Positions 1 through 8,516 of a DNA stretch of 64,000 nt are shown piece by piece (the stretch's first letter is position 1; each line of letters begins with the position of its first letter). The DNA lies in the NCBI GenBank assembly GCA_016720565.1, contig JADKKJ010000001.1, positions 124,001-188,000 on the forward strand, written 5' to 3'. The notes beneath the pieces are model-generated. The model had not been told where the DNA came from. It searched no databases and saw only the letters and a program-made list of their open reading frames with translations. The position numbers were made by a program, and so were the translations under genes. Origin of the DNA: Chitinophagaceae bacterium. GTDB lineage: Bacteria > Bacteroidota > Bacteroidia > Chitinophagales > Chitinophagaceae.

Positions 1-1
1 C

Positions 2-1771
2 GATACCTCAGGATTTTTCAGCGTAAAAATCATTAGTTACAAGGGAATATTAAGGGATAGCTATATAAAGATGTATGCGCTGGGGAAAATGGCGCTTCAG
101 GACTACTCCGAAAAAAAATTCAGTGCAGCCTCCCGCTACTGGACCGAAGCGCTTGAATTATCTGTCAGGAATGAATTCAGCTATGATGAACTTCATGATG
201 TGCGGGTAGCCTTAAACAATCTTTATTTTTTATTGGGAGATTTTGAAAAGATCATGGTCGTTTCTTCGGATGGCCTGCATGCTGCTGAGAAAATAAGAGA
301 TAAAGAAAGGATGGCTCATTTCAACAATGTGTTGGGTTGTATCCTGCTTAAATTAAATAACCTGCAGGGGGCAAAAAATTATTTTGAGCAGGAATTGGCA
401 TTGGGAAAGAAGATGAACGATCAAAAGATCATTGGCCATGCTTTATTAAATCTGGTTGATTTTTTTCAATCAGTAAAGGATTATTATTCGGCTGTTCAAT
501 CTGCACAGAATGCAATGAAGGCCTATAGATCATTAAATGATAAAACTATTGAGGAAAGGATGGCTTTTTGTAATTACAAAATATCACAGAGCTACAAACT
601 CTGGGGAAAGGATAAGGAAGCCATCATCTATTCAACAAGGGTAATGAATGCTATTCCCGGTATAAAAGGAGTGAATATGTATGACCGGGCCGGTTATACT
701 ATAAATGCGGCGGAGTTATTGATCAGGACTGGCAATTTTACAAATGCCTTTAACCAGTTATATGATGGCCTTGCTATTGCAAAGGCTGCCGGACATAGAG
801 AATATACAAGGGATGCCTATGAGCAAATGGCGAAAGCCTATCGGTTATCGGGGCATTTTGACAGCGCATTCGTATACCAGCAGAAATTTTATGATCTCCG
901 CGACAGCCTGGCTAACGAAAATAATGCAAGGGCGGTCCTTCAGGCAGAATCAAACCTTCAGCTTGAAAAACAAAAACGATCACAGGACCTGGCCATAGCC
1001 AACCAGAAGATGTGGCGGAATATCATCATTGCAGTGGCCATCCTGGCTTTTTTGATACTTGCTTTTTTTTATTACCGATATCGTTTAAAGCAAAAGAATT
1101 ATTACCAGCAGCAATTAATGCGGCAACAGAATGAATTATTCAATGCTGTTTCGGTAGCCCAGGAACAGGAAAGAAAAAGGATCGCGCAGGATCTTCATGA
1201 TAGCCTGGGTTCAGTGCTTTCAGCGGCGCGACTTAAGCTTGGGGCACTTAAGGATACTTATCCCGGAATTGAAGCCAGGGATCATCTTATCAGCAGCATG
1301 CAACTCATTGATGAGGCCTCTTCCGAGTTGAGGAATATTTCACACAATATCATGCCTGCAACACTTTCGAAGCTGGGATTGGTGCCTGCCTTGAGAAACC
1401 TGGCAGAAACGATCTCCTCCATGGGTATGCTGCAGGTGAATTTTATTCATTATGGCCTGACTGAGCGATTGAACGAGCAGCTGGAATTGAGTATGTACAG
1501 GATCATACTTGAGCTTATTAACAATACAGTGAAACATTCAGGTGCTGACCAGCTTACCATTCAGATCATCGGTCACCCTGACCATATTAATTTATCAGTA
1601 GAAGATAATGGGCATGGTTTTGATTTTAGCCATGAAATGGAAGCTAAAAAAGGGATCGGCCTCGCCAATATCATGTCAAGGGTTGATTACTTAAAAGGCG
1701 AAATAAATGTAGATAGTCACCCAGGTAGCGGAACCTCAGTGATCATTGACCTGCCCTGGCAACATACATAG
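2..1771 (+). CDS. TPR-containing sensor histidine kinase (5' end outside window)
   Basis: Sensor kinase of the NarX/DesK (HisKA_3) class. The visible part has an N-terminal helical region of tetratricopeptide-like repeats (for example around YFEQELALGKK), one membrane helix encoded near 1010-1085, a short coiled coil, a HisKA_3 box (ERKRIAQDLHDSLGS, phospho-acceptor His codon at 1196-1198), and a HATPase domain with N box (ELINNTVKHSG) and G boxes (EDNGHGFD, GIGLANI). An ATG lies at 71, but the frame stays open to base 2 and reads as ordinary protein, so the real start is probably upstream of the window. Its likely partner is the response regulator at 3745, two genes downstream. The signal it senses is unknown. 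Confidence 0.9.
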   Translation, partial: DTSGFFSVKIISYKGILRDSYIKMYALGKMALQDYSEKKFSAASRYWTEALELSVRNEFSYDELHDVRVALNNLYFLLGDFEKIMVVSSDGLHAAEKIRDKERMAHFNNVLGCILLKLNNLQGAKNYFEQELALGKKMNDQKIIGHALLNLVDFFQSVKDYYSAVQSAQNAMKAYRSLNDKTIEERMAFCNYKISQSYKLWGKDKEAIIYSTRVMNAIPGIKGVNMYDRAGYTINAAELLIRTGNFTNAFNQLYDGLAIAKAAGHREYTRDAYEQMAKAYRLSGHFDSAFVYQQKFYDLRDSLANENNARAVLQAESNLQLEKQKRSQDLAIANQKMWRNIIIAVAILAFLILAFFYYRYRLKQKNYYQQQLMRQQNELFNAVSVAQEQERKRIAQDLHDSLGSVLSAARLKLGALKDTYPGIEARDHLISSMQLIDEASSELRNISHNIMPATLSKLGLVPALRNLAETISSMGMLQVNFIHYGLTERLNEQLELSMYRIILELINNTVKHSGADQLTIQIIGHPDHINLSVEDNGHGFDFSHEMEAKKGIGLANIMSRVDYLKGEINVDSHPGSGTSVIIDLPWQHT

Positions 1772-1801
1772 ACCGGCTAATTCTACCATCATACCTATAG
1801 A

Positions 1802-1821
1802 AATACCAAGATATTGGTATT
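1802..1821. promoter_or_regulatory. Perfect inverted repeat, possible operator
   Basis: AATACCAA and TTGGTATT are perfect 8-base arms separated by GATA. The repeat lies between the kinase stop (1771) and the ATG of the small exported protein (1894). No T-run follows, so a terminator is unlikely. A dimer-binding operator, perhaps for the response regulator encoded at 3745, is an inference. Confidence 0.4.
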
Positions 1822-1893
1822 GTGTCTTATTCTGCCGGAAATAACTTTAATACGCAGGCAACCTCCTTTATTATAAATCCTAAAATCACCATC

Positions 1894-2538
1894 ATGACTA
1901 AGCTATTGCTGGTTTTTTTATTACTTCCCCTCTCCTTATTTGCGCAGAACCCGGTAGGGATGAACAGTTGGTTTTGTTGCGAACCGCCATGTAATCCCTG
2001 CGTTCATTTTACGAGTGAGGCAGACCTAAAGGATCATAATTGTAAGGTACATGGAATAGGCTGCCCTGTAGGAGAAGCTACTAATAATGGCGGTGGGAAA
2101 ATGATGGGATCTCCTATTCAATGGGGTATCGGGGGTGGCCTTATTTGTGGATTGGTCGGTAGTTTAATGACAGATCCTCAGGGGGATAACCAGGCTTTAA
2201 CCGGAGGCGCCATTGGTTATGGCGTTTTTTCAGGACTGAGCCTGTTAACAAGTAAAAAGGAACGAACGGTGGGCGGAAATATTATTAATGGCATTCTTAC
2301 AGGTGGGTCATTGGGATATGGAGCAGCAAAAGTGGAGAAATCCTATGGATCTGACCCCAAGAAGGATAATACTGCTTTGTATTCTACTATTGGTGCAGTT
2401 ACTGTAGCAGCAGGAAATGTCGCATTTCATAAAAAAACCAAAGGAGGGTATGATATGGTAAGGAGGAGGAACAAGGTTTTCTTAAATACAGCAATGAATT
2501 TTTCCGGAAACAGGCTGGGTATTGTTGTACGACTTTAA
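1894..2538 (+). CDS. Exported protein with C2H2-like Cys/His motif and Gly-rich region
   Basis: Unrecognised 214-residue protein. I chose ATG 1894 because it opens a clear signal peptide (MTKLLLVFLLLPLSLFAQ); an in-frame GTG at 1822 would only add a polar leader. After cleavage comes a Cys-rich part. C33-x2-C36 is followed by F39, L45, H48 and H53, which resembles a C2H2 zinc finger one residue short of the classic spacing. Residues about 70-130 are rich in Gly and small residues with glycine-zipper character (GIGGGLICGLVGSLM), and the C-terminus is basic. It lies 11 bp before the hydrolase-like gene and between a sensor kinase and its regulator, so co-regulation is plausible. Metal binding is inferred from spacing only. 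Confidence 0.7.
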   Translation: MTKLLLVFLLLPLSLFAQNPVGMNSWFCCEPPCNPCVHFTSEADLKDHNCKVHGIGCPVGEATNNGGGKMMGSPIQWGIGGGLICGLVGSLMTDPQGDNQALTGGAIGYGVFSGLSLLTSKKERTVGGNIINGILTGGSLGYGAAKVEKSYGSDPKKDNTALYSTIGAVTVAAGNVAFHKKTKGGYDMVRRRNKVFLNTAMNFSGNRLGIVVRL

Positions 2539-2549
2539 GAACCGATTTT

Positions 2550-3719
2550 ATGTGGAAAATATTGTATTTGGTTTTACTGGCAACCTCAATAAGTGGTTAT
2601 TCACAGGACATCAAAATTCCACAGATTCCTAAAGAATGGCCATTGAACAGTTATAATGCGATGACCAGTAGCAGAGACGTCCTGGTTAAGCATTTAAAGG
2701 AATATGACCGAAAAGTAAATGACTTTAATGCCCGTTGTGGTAGTATTAAAGCCGATAATACAGCCCTGATAGCTGCCTGTCAGAAAGAGTCTGATCAATT
2801 GGATATGGAAAGTGCTGCCATAGATAAGGAAAGAGACCGGTTCCTTTTTTTATTTCATGATTATGAGAAGATCTATGCTGCTTATGTTCAAACTAAAATA
2901 AATGAGCGATTAGTTGAAGCAGTAAAGAAAGATAGTATTGCTTATAATGGGCAATTACAAAAATTAATAAATGATATCAGTAAAATTAATGTGCCGCCTC
3001 CGCCGCTTCCACACAAGATCCATGAGGGAGTGATGCTGGGGTTATCTAATACAGATGACTCAAACGCAGTGACCGGCGCCAAAAGGGAAGTTAGCGCATG
3101 GACAGGAAAACCATATATGCCCGATGAAGTATTTGCAACCAGTGACCGTATTTCAAGCTGGGAATTATACAGAGGGTTGCGGGATAATAATTCGCTTGGA
3201 GAATATACATTAAGTACAGAATTTGGAAAGAAATTGATTGAAAGGCTGGAAGGCAGTCAGTTTGACAGGCTAATTGCCCATAGCAATGGTGCAACTGTTG
3301 CTGAGGCCCTGATTCGCAAAGGAACCATCACTGTTGATGAATTGAATATAGTTGGGGGTGACCGATCGTTGGTCAATGGAATGGGATATCGGGAACTTAT
3401 TGCCACCGGAAAGGTTAAACGGATCGTGGTATGGTATAACCCGGGTGATATCATCCCCATCGGATCATCAGCGGCACTGCTGCTTTCACCAACTGTTTTA
3501 GCAAACCCGCAGTATATTAATATGGCAACCTCTTATTTATCTACCTTGGTGGATGGCAGGAACCAGGGTGGAGATACAAAAGTGGAGTATCGCAGGCTTG
3601 AGGGAAATAACTATAAAGAAGGACAGGAGCTTAAAGCTGGGAAAGATGTTTTTGATGCCCATGGCCTTGGCGTATACATGCGCAATATTAAGACCTATTT
3701 TAAAGGCATTGATAAATAG
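2550..3719 (+). CDS. Exported alpha/beta-hydrolase-like protein
   Basis: 389 residues with an N-terminal signal peptide (MWKILYLVLLATSISGYSQ), so periplasmic or outer-envelope. Residues about 40-150 are helical and charged, probably coiled coil. The C-terminal half resembles a lipase-type alpha/beta hydrolase: a nucleophile elbow AHSNGA with S245, a downstream Asp in WYNPGDIIP, and a His in DAHGLG near the end, the right order for a Ser-Asp-His triad. The elbow departs from strict GxSxG (Ala/His in front). The substrate is unknown. It follows the C2H2-like protein by 11 bp and precedes the response regulator by 25 bp on the same strand, so the three are probably co-transcribed. Confidence 0.7.
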   Translation: MWKILYLVLLATSISGYSQDIKIPQIPKEWPLNSYNAMTSSRDVLVKHLKEYDRKVNDFNARCGSIKADNTALIAACQKESDQLDMESAAIDKERDRFLFLFHDYEKIYAAYVQTKINERLVEAVKKDSIAYNGQLQKLINDISKINVPPPPLPHKIHEGVMLGLSNTDDSNAVTGAKREVSAWTGKPYMPDEVFATSDRISSWELYRGLRDNNSLGEYTLSTEFGKKLIERLEGSQFDRLIAHSNGATVAEALIRKGTITVDELNIVGGDRSLVNGMGYRELIATGKVKRIVVWYNPGDIIPIGSSAALLLSPTVLANPQYINMATSYLSTLVDGRNQGGDTKVEYRRLEGNNYKEGQELKAGKDVFDAHGLGVYMRNIKTYFKGIDK

Positions 3720-3744
3720 TTTTGGCCCTGTATATATTTTATAA

Positions 3745-4386
3745 ATGGAAAAGGAGAAAATAAGATTATTGATAGCAGATGATCATGTTATCCTCCGTGA
3801 TGGTATAGTTTCACTATTCAGTACAGAAGACAACTTTGAAGTGGCGGGCACTGCAGGCACAGGCGTTGAGGTGCTGGACATGCTAAGTAAGAAATCTTAT
3901 GATGTCTGTTTGCTGGATATCAATATGCCCGGACTGGATGGTATGGAAACAGCCAGGAGGATCCGGCAAGCATGGCCTGCTATTAAGATCATCATGCTTA
4001 CCACTTATAATGATCGGGAAATTATTACTGAGCTTGTGGATATTGGGGTGGCGGGATACTTGTTAAAAAATTCAGATAAACAGGAATTGACAGAGGCAGT
4101 GAATAAAGTAATGAAAGGCCGGCACTATTTCAGTGAAGAAGTGGAAAATATAATTTTAGAGGGCCTCGTGGCAAAAAAGCCTGCAGAAGCTATCAGCCTG
4201 ACTGAACGGGAACTTCAGATTGTACAATTGCTTGCAAAGGAATATACCAATGATAAAATCGCCGAACACCTGCATATAAGTTATCGTACCGTTGAAACGC
4301 ACCGAAAGAATATCATGCAGAAAACCAAATCGCATAACCTCGCGGGTTTACTGAAATATGCCTATAACAAAGGATTGGTAAAATGA
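3745..4386 (+). CDS. NarL/FixJ-family response regulator
   Basis: 213-residue DNA-binding regulator. The N-terminal receiver domain has the acidic pair DD near residues 12-13, phospho-acceptor D58 in LLDINMPG, and the conserved Thr and Lys (MLTTYND, LLKNSDK). The C-terminal LuxR-type helix-turn-helix begins at LTERELQIVQLLAKE and contains IAEHLHISYRTVETH. It is most likely phosphorylated by the HisKA_3 kinase at the left edge of the window, since that kinase class pairs with this regulator class. The two exported proteins lie between them. Its gene converges on the ABC exporter gene with a 20-bp gap. Confidence 0.93.
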   Translation: MEKEKIRLLIADDHVILRDGIVSLFSTEDNFEVAGTAGTGVEVLDMLSKKSYDVCLLDINMPGLDGMETARRIRQAWPAIKIIMLTTYNDREIITELVDIGVAGYLLKNSDKQELTEAVNKVMKGRHYFSEEVENIILEGLVAKKPAEAISLTERELQIVQLLAKEYTNDKIAEHLHISYRTVETHRKNIMQKTKSHNLAGLLKYAYNKGLVK

Positions 4387-4406
4387 AATATTCCTTTGGT
4401 TGAATC

Positions 4407-6242
4407 TCATGCTATCTGTTGCATGCCACTTAACTTTTTATAAACGCCGTCTTCGATCTCGATCAGTTCATTGTGATGGCCTCTTTCCACAATGCGACCA
4501 TCTTTTAGTACAATGATCTCGTCTGCTTCTTTAATGGTACTCAGGCGATGCGCTATGACAAGCGTGGTCCTTCCTTTCATCAGCCTTCCCAGCGCCTCCT
4601 GCACGGATCTTTCAGATTCAGTATCCAAAGAAGAAGTAGCCTCATCCAGAATTAGTATTGCCGGATCTTTAAGAACGGCCCGGGCTATACAAAGCCTTTG
4701 CCGTTGTCCTCCCGACAACCGGATACCACGGTCGCCTACCGTGGTCTGGTAACCCTGTTCGGTGGCCATGATAAAATCATGCGCATTGGCAATGCGCGCC
4801 GCTTCCATTACTTCTTCGGCTGTTGCATCGGGCCGCCCTAACGTGATATTATTAAAAATGGTATCGTTGAATAAAAATGTTTCCTGCGTAACAAAACTCA
4901 TCTGTTGCCTGAGTGATTCCATTTTATAATCACGCACATCGACCCCATCTACCAGAATACTGCCTCCCTTGACATCATAAAAACGCGGGATAAGATCCGC
5001 AAGGGTCGATTTACCAACACCCGAAGGGCCGATCAACGCAATGGTGGATCCTTTTGGAATAGAAAATGTTACATCCTGCAATACCGCCGTTTCATTATAG
5101 GCAAAATCAACATGATTGATCTCTATAGACTCGCGGAAAGCCTGTAGATCGATCGCATTTTCCTTGTCTTTTATTTCAATAGGCTTGTCAATTATTTCAA
5201 GGATCCTTTCACCTGACCCTCGTCCCCGCTGAATATTGGCCCCGGCAATGACCATGGCTTTTGCAGGCCTGAGTACCTGTGAAAAAATAGCGATGAACGC
5301 AATAAAAGCACTGGCCTGCAATCCGCCAGCAGCCTGGCCATTGCGTAATATCAGGCTGCCTCCATATAAAAGAATACCAGCCACCACGATCACTCCGGCG
5401 GCTTCTGAAAATGCGGGAGCCATCTCCCTGCGGCGGAATCCCTGCAGGCTGGCTTTCCGGTACAGGTCATTTTCCTTACTGAATTTTGCCAGCGTGGTAT
5501 TTGTTGCATTGAAGGCCCGGATGATTCGCATCCCTGTAAGTGTTTCATCCATGATGGTCAGCAAACGCCCGATCGAAGCCTGTGCATCCCGGGCGTCTTT
5601 TTTTAATTTACGCTGCACCGTGGCAATGCCCAGCGCGCTTAAAGGGATGATGATGAGGGTGAACAAGGTAAGCTGGGTGGAAATAGAGAACAATGCAATG
5701 AAATAACCGATCACCATCGAAGGTTCTTTGATCAGCACCTCAATGGAGTTGGCCGCAACAGATTCAATTTCGAATACATCACTGTTCATCCTTGAGATCA
5801 GGTCGCCTTTATGTTCGCGTGTAAAAAACCCCATATGCAGGTGATTGATCTTTTCGAATATCGCCTCGCGGATACGTTTTACAAGCATGGTGCGCGCGCT
5901 GATCAGTGTTCGCTGCGCCAGGTAACGAAACAGGTTGTTCAGCAATACAGCGCAGATGATCACAAAAGTGATAAAATATAATGCATAGGCAGGATTGATC
6001 GCCTTGAGCCGGTAAACCTCATAATAAAAAATATCCCTGATAAAACTGGCCGACAAAGTGAAATTCGGAGCAGCGCTGACCAGGTTTGCAGGATGGGAAT
6101 CAAACAATACATTCAGCAGTGGGATAATGAGCGCGAATTGGAATACACTGAAAATGACAGCCAGTATGGTAAAGAAAGAAAATGGGATCAGGAACCACCG
6201 GAATGGTTTCGCGTAAGCCAGTAAACGCCTGTATACTTTCAT
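4407..6242 (-). CDS. MsbA-type ABC transporter (fused permease/ATPase)
   Basis: 611-residue half-transporter, the usual length for lipid or polysaccharide exporters of the MsbA/ABCB group. The N-terminal half holds about six membrane helices, and the C-terminal half is the nucleotide-binding domain: Walker A GPSGVGKST, signature LSGGQRQRL, Walker B ILILDEATSSLD and the H-loop IAHRLST. It would work as a homodimer in the inner membrane. It lies 4 bp after a glycosyltransferase gene on the same strand, which suggests it flips a glycolipid or another envelope component. The substrate cannot be read from sequence, and a core-lipid-A flippase role is only one possibility. Confidence 0.9.
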   Translation of the reverse strand: MKVYRRLLAYAKPFRWFLIPFSFFTILAVIFSVFQFALIIPLLNVLFDSHPANLVSAAPNFTLSASFIRDIFYYEVYRLKAINPAYALYFITFVIICAVLLNNLFRYLAQRTLISARTMLVKRIREAIFEKINHLHMGFFTREHKGDLISRMNSDVFEIESVAANSIEVLIKEPSMVIGYFIALFSISTQLTLFTLIIIPLSALGIATVQRKLKKDARDAQASIGRLLTIMDETLTGMRIIRAFNATNTTLAKFSKENDLYRKASLQGFRRREMAPAFSEAAGVIVVAGILLYGGSLILRNGQAAGGLQASAFIAFIAIFSQVLRPAKAMVIAGANIQRGRGSGERILEIIDKPIEIKDKENAIDLQAFRESIEINHVDFAYNETAVLQDVTFSIPKGSTIALIGPSGVGKSTLADLIPRFYDVKGGSILVDGVDVRDYKMESLRQQMSFVTQETFLFNDTIFNNITLGRPDATAEEVMEAARIANAHDFIMATEQGYQTTVGDRGIRLSGGQRQRLCIARAVLKDPAILILDEATSSLDTESERSVQEALGRLMKGRTTLVIAHRLSTIKEADEIIVLKDGRIVERGHHNELIEIEDGVYKKLSGMQQIA

Positions 6243-6246
6243 ATAA

Positions 6247-7305
6247 TTAATATAATGACCGGTAGACCTCCAGGTATTGCCTGGCTGCCTTATGCCAGCA
6301 AAAGTGATTACTTCTTTCCTTTATCCTTTCCTCCCACCCATTGGCATTGTATTTTTTCATCCCATGATGGAATACCTGCCTCATATGATCGGGACTAAAA
6401 TCGCGAAAATAAAAAGAAACATCTCCTCCTATTTCCGGTAAAGCGGTCTGGTTTGAAAGGAACAAAGGTTTTCCGCAACTCATTGCCTCCACCACAGGAA
6501 GCCCAAACCCTTCAGAGATAGAGGGAAAAGCAAATGCCTGGCAATAATTCAGGTACCATGATTTTTCAGGTTCAGTAACAGGACCAAGCAACCGAAAGTT
6601 ATCGGAAACCCCCAGTTCTACAGAACGTTTCTCCAGGAAATAACGATAATCATCATCATCATATTTCCCCGCGATCACTAGTTCCATATTCCGGTCTTTT
6701 AAAATAGGAAGAAGCACATGGTAGTTTTTCTTTCGGTTAATTACGCCTATTGAAAATATGAAAGGCTTGCTTGGGCGATAAGAAGCCGCATTCAGCGAAG
6801 GCCGGTCCAGCAAATTGTTGCCGTTATGTATCACATATCCTGCCTTATCTGATGTATCCAGGTGTTTCATCACCTCATTGCGGCTGAATTCTGAAATATA
6901 GACCAGGGCATGGGACCTATCGATCAGTTTTTGTACATAGGCCAGGTAGCGTTGTTTTTTATCTGCAGATTTTTTTTCATCATACAGAAAGTTCAGGTCA
7001 TGTATGGATAAAACCACTTTCAAATGCTTATTACGCATGGGCATATAATGCGTATTCTGGTAGGTAGAATGCCAGATGTCAAACTGCCCCAGCGGGGGCA
7101 TGATAAATTTATGAAGCGGGTTCTGGGTGAGGTGGTTCCTGCTATGGTAGGACCAGCCCTGCCGGCCGATAGGCGAATAAAAAAATAATTTCTCCTGGCC
7201 CAGATCAATATTCTTTTCCAGATACCGGCCCAGATTCATACAATAGTGAAAAAGCCCGGTATCAGGATACTTCATTCTTTCACAATCAAACACGATCTTT
7301 CTCAT
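6247..7305 (-). CDS. GT4-like glycosyltransferase (family 1)
   Basis: GT-B fold glycosyltransferase of about 352 residues. The C-terminal domain has the E-x7-E donor site (EGFGLPVVEAM) preceded by a GPVTEPEKSWYL segment. I placed the start at ATG 7305 because the product then begins MRKIVFDCERMKYP, matching the paralogue at 7449 (MNIILDCDLMKYP); an in-frame ATG at 7332 would add nine residues. It forms a probable two-gene operon with the ABC exporter. The paralogue is divergently transcribed 143 bp away, so the pair probably arose by duplication and inversion. Likely acts on an envelope glycan; the sugar donor is unknown. Confidence 0.88.
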   Translation of the reverse strand: MRKIVFDCERMKYPDTGLFHYCMNLGRYLEKNIDLGQEKLFFYSPIGRQGWSYHSRNHLTQNPLHKFIMPPLGQFDIWHSTYQNTHYMPMRNKHLKVVLSIHDLNFLYDEKKSADKKQRYLAYVQKLIDRSHALVYISEFSRNEVMKHLDTSDKAGYVIHNGNNLLDRPSLNAASYRPSKPFIFSIGVINRKKNYHVLLPILKDRNMELVIAGKYDDDDYRYFLEKRSVELGVSDNFRLLGPVTEPEKSWYLNYCQAFAFPSISEGFGLPVVEAMSCGKPLFLSNQTALPEIGGDVSFYFRDFSPDHMRQVFHHGMKKYNANGWEERIKERSNHFCWHKAARQYLEVYRSLY

Positions 7306-7353
7306 TTTTAAACTTTTGGTTACAAAAACCATGCTATCGCTTACTGAGAGTCA

Positions 7354-7373
7354 TATATTTGGTCAACACCAAA
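7354..7373 (+). promoter_or_regulatory. Promoter -7 octamer fused to an inverted repeat
   Basis: TATATTTG (7354-7361) matches the Bacteroidota -7 consensus TAnnTTTG and points toward the glycosyltransferase at 7449. It overlaps the inverted repeat TTTGGT-caac-ACCAAA (7358-7373). No convincing -33 TTTG was found. The repeat lies between divergent paralogous genes, where one regulator could act on both. Confidence 0.35.
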
Positions 7374-7448
7374 AACACATAAGTAACCACCGGAAAAAAT
7401 AAGCTTTATAACCAAACAAAGGCATGATTTTTCCTTATTTGTTCACGC

Positions 7449-8513
7449 ATGAATATCATCCTGGACTGTGACCTGATGAAGTATCCCAACTCGGGACTCT
7501 ACCATTATTGCCTTAACCTTGGCCAGACCGTGCATTCCCAGTTAAAGCAGGGAGAATCTCTTGCATTTTACGGTTGGGACAATGTAAAAGAGGGCTTTGG
7601 CCGCGGATATAAGGTCATCAAAGAAAGGAAAGGATTATTCAGGAATTACCGGCCTTTTTTAAAAAACTGCGATATCTGGCATGCCCCATTTCAATCCGGG
7701 AGGGTGGTTCCGGAACCATCCCATTATCCAGGAATGAAGATCCTCCTCACCATTCATGACCTTAATGTGCTTCATGAAGGGAAACCTATATCGGAACAAC
7801 AAAAAAGCATCACGCATACGCAATCGCTGATCGACCGGTCCCATGCCCTGGTCTGTATCTCCGAATTCTGCAGGCAGGATGTATTGCAGCATTGCAAGGT
7901 GGGAAATAAGCCGGTGTTCGTGATACATAACGGAACACATAAAGTAGGTTCTCCTGATTTGAGCAAAAATTCCTATCGCCCTTCCCGGCCATTCCTATTT
8001 GGCATGGGTTATATCAACCGAAAAAAAAATTATCATGTATTGGTACCCTTATTGAAAAATGAGGAAATAGAAATGGTACTTGCCGGACGGCTGGATGAGC
8101 CGGATTATGTGGATCAGATCCTGCAAAACGCAAAATCACTTGGGGTAGGCGATCGGCTTCATTTACCGGGACCCGTATCGGAGGAAGAGAAAAGCTGGTA
8201 TCTTAAAAATTGTCTTGCATTTGTGCATCCTTCACTGGCAGAAGGATTTGGGGCGCCGGTGGTGGAGGCTATGCAGTTTGGAAGACCTTTATTCCTTTCC
8301 AATCTTACCTCCCTTCCTGAGATCGCCGGAGAGACTGCATTTTATTTTGAAAATTTTGAGGACGCTTATTTGCAGGAGGTATTTAAAAAGGGAATGGATA
8401 ACTTCCGGTTGAATGGCCTTTCGGAAAAAATAAAGCAAAAAGGAAGCGAGTACGACTGGAAAATAAAAGGCAAACAATACCTGGAACTTTACAGAGAACT
8501 TTCTTTAATATAA
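7449..8513 (+). CDS. GT4-like glycosyltransferase (paralogue of the gene at 6247)
   Basis: 354-residue GT-B glycosyltransferase. It shares the opening (LDCDLMKYPNSGLYHYC), the middle segment (SHALVCISEFCRQDVLQH), the RPFLFGMGYINRKKNYHVL stretch and the E-x7-E donor motif (EGFGAPVVEAM) with the divergent gene at 6247-7305, so the two are clear paralogues. The methyltransferase-like gene begins 3 bp downstream, indicating an operon. The product probably adds a sugar to an envelope polysaccharide or glycolipid exported by the neighbouring ABC transporter; this link is inferred from position only. Confidence 0.88.
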   Translation: MNIILDCDLMKYPNSGLYHYCLNLGQTVHSQLKQGESLAFYGWDNVKEGFGRGYKVIKERKGLFRNYRPFLKNCDIWHAPFQSGRVVPEPSHYPGMKILLTIHDLNVLHEGKPISEQQKSITHTQSLIDRSHALVCISEFCRQDVLQHCKVGNKPVFVIHNGTHKVGSPDLSKNSYRPSRPFLFGMGYINRKKNYHVLVPLLKNEEIEMVLAGRLDEPDYVDQILQNAKSLGVGDRLHLPGPVSEEEKSWYLKNCLAFVHPSLAEGFGAPVVEAMQFGRPLFLSNLTSLPEIAGETAFYFENFEDAYLQEVFKKGMDNFRLNGLSEKIKQKGSEYDWKIKGKQYLELYRELSLI

Positions 8514-8516
8514 ATC

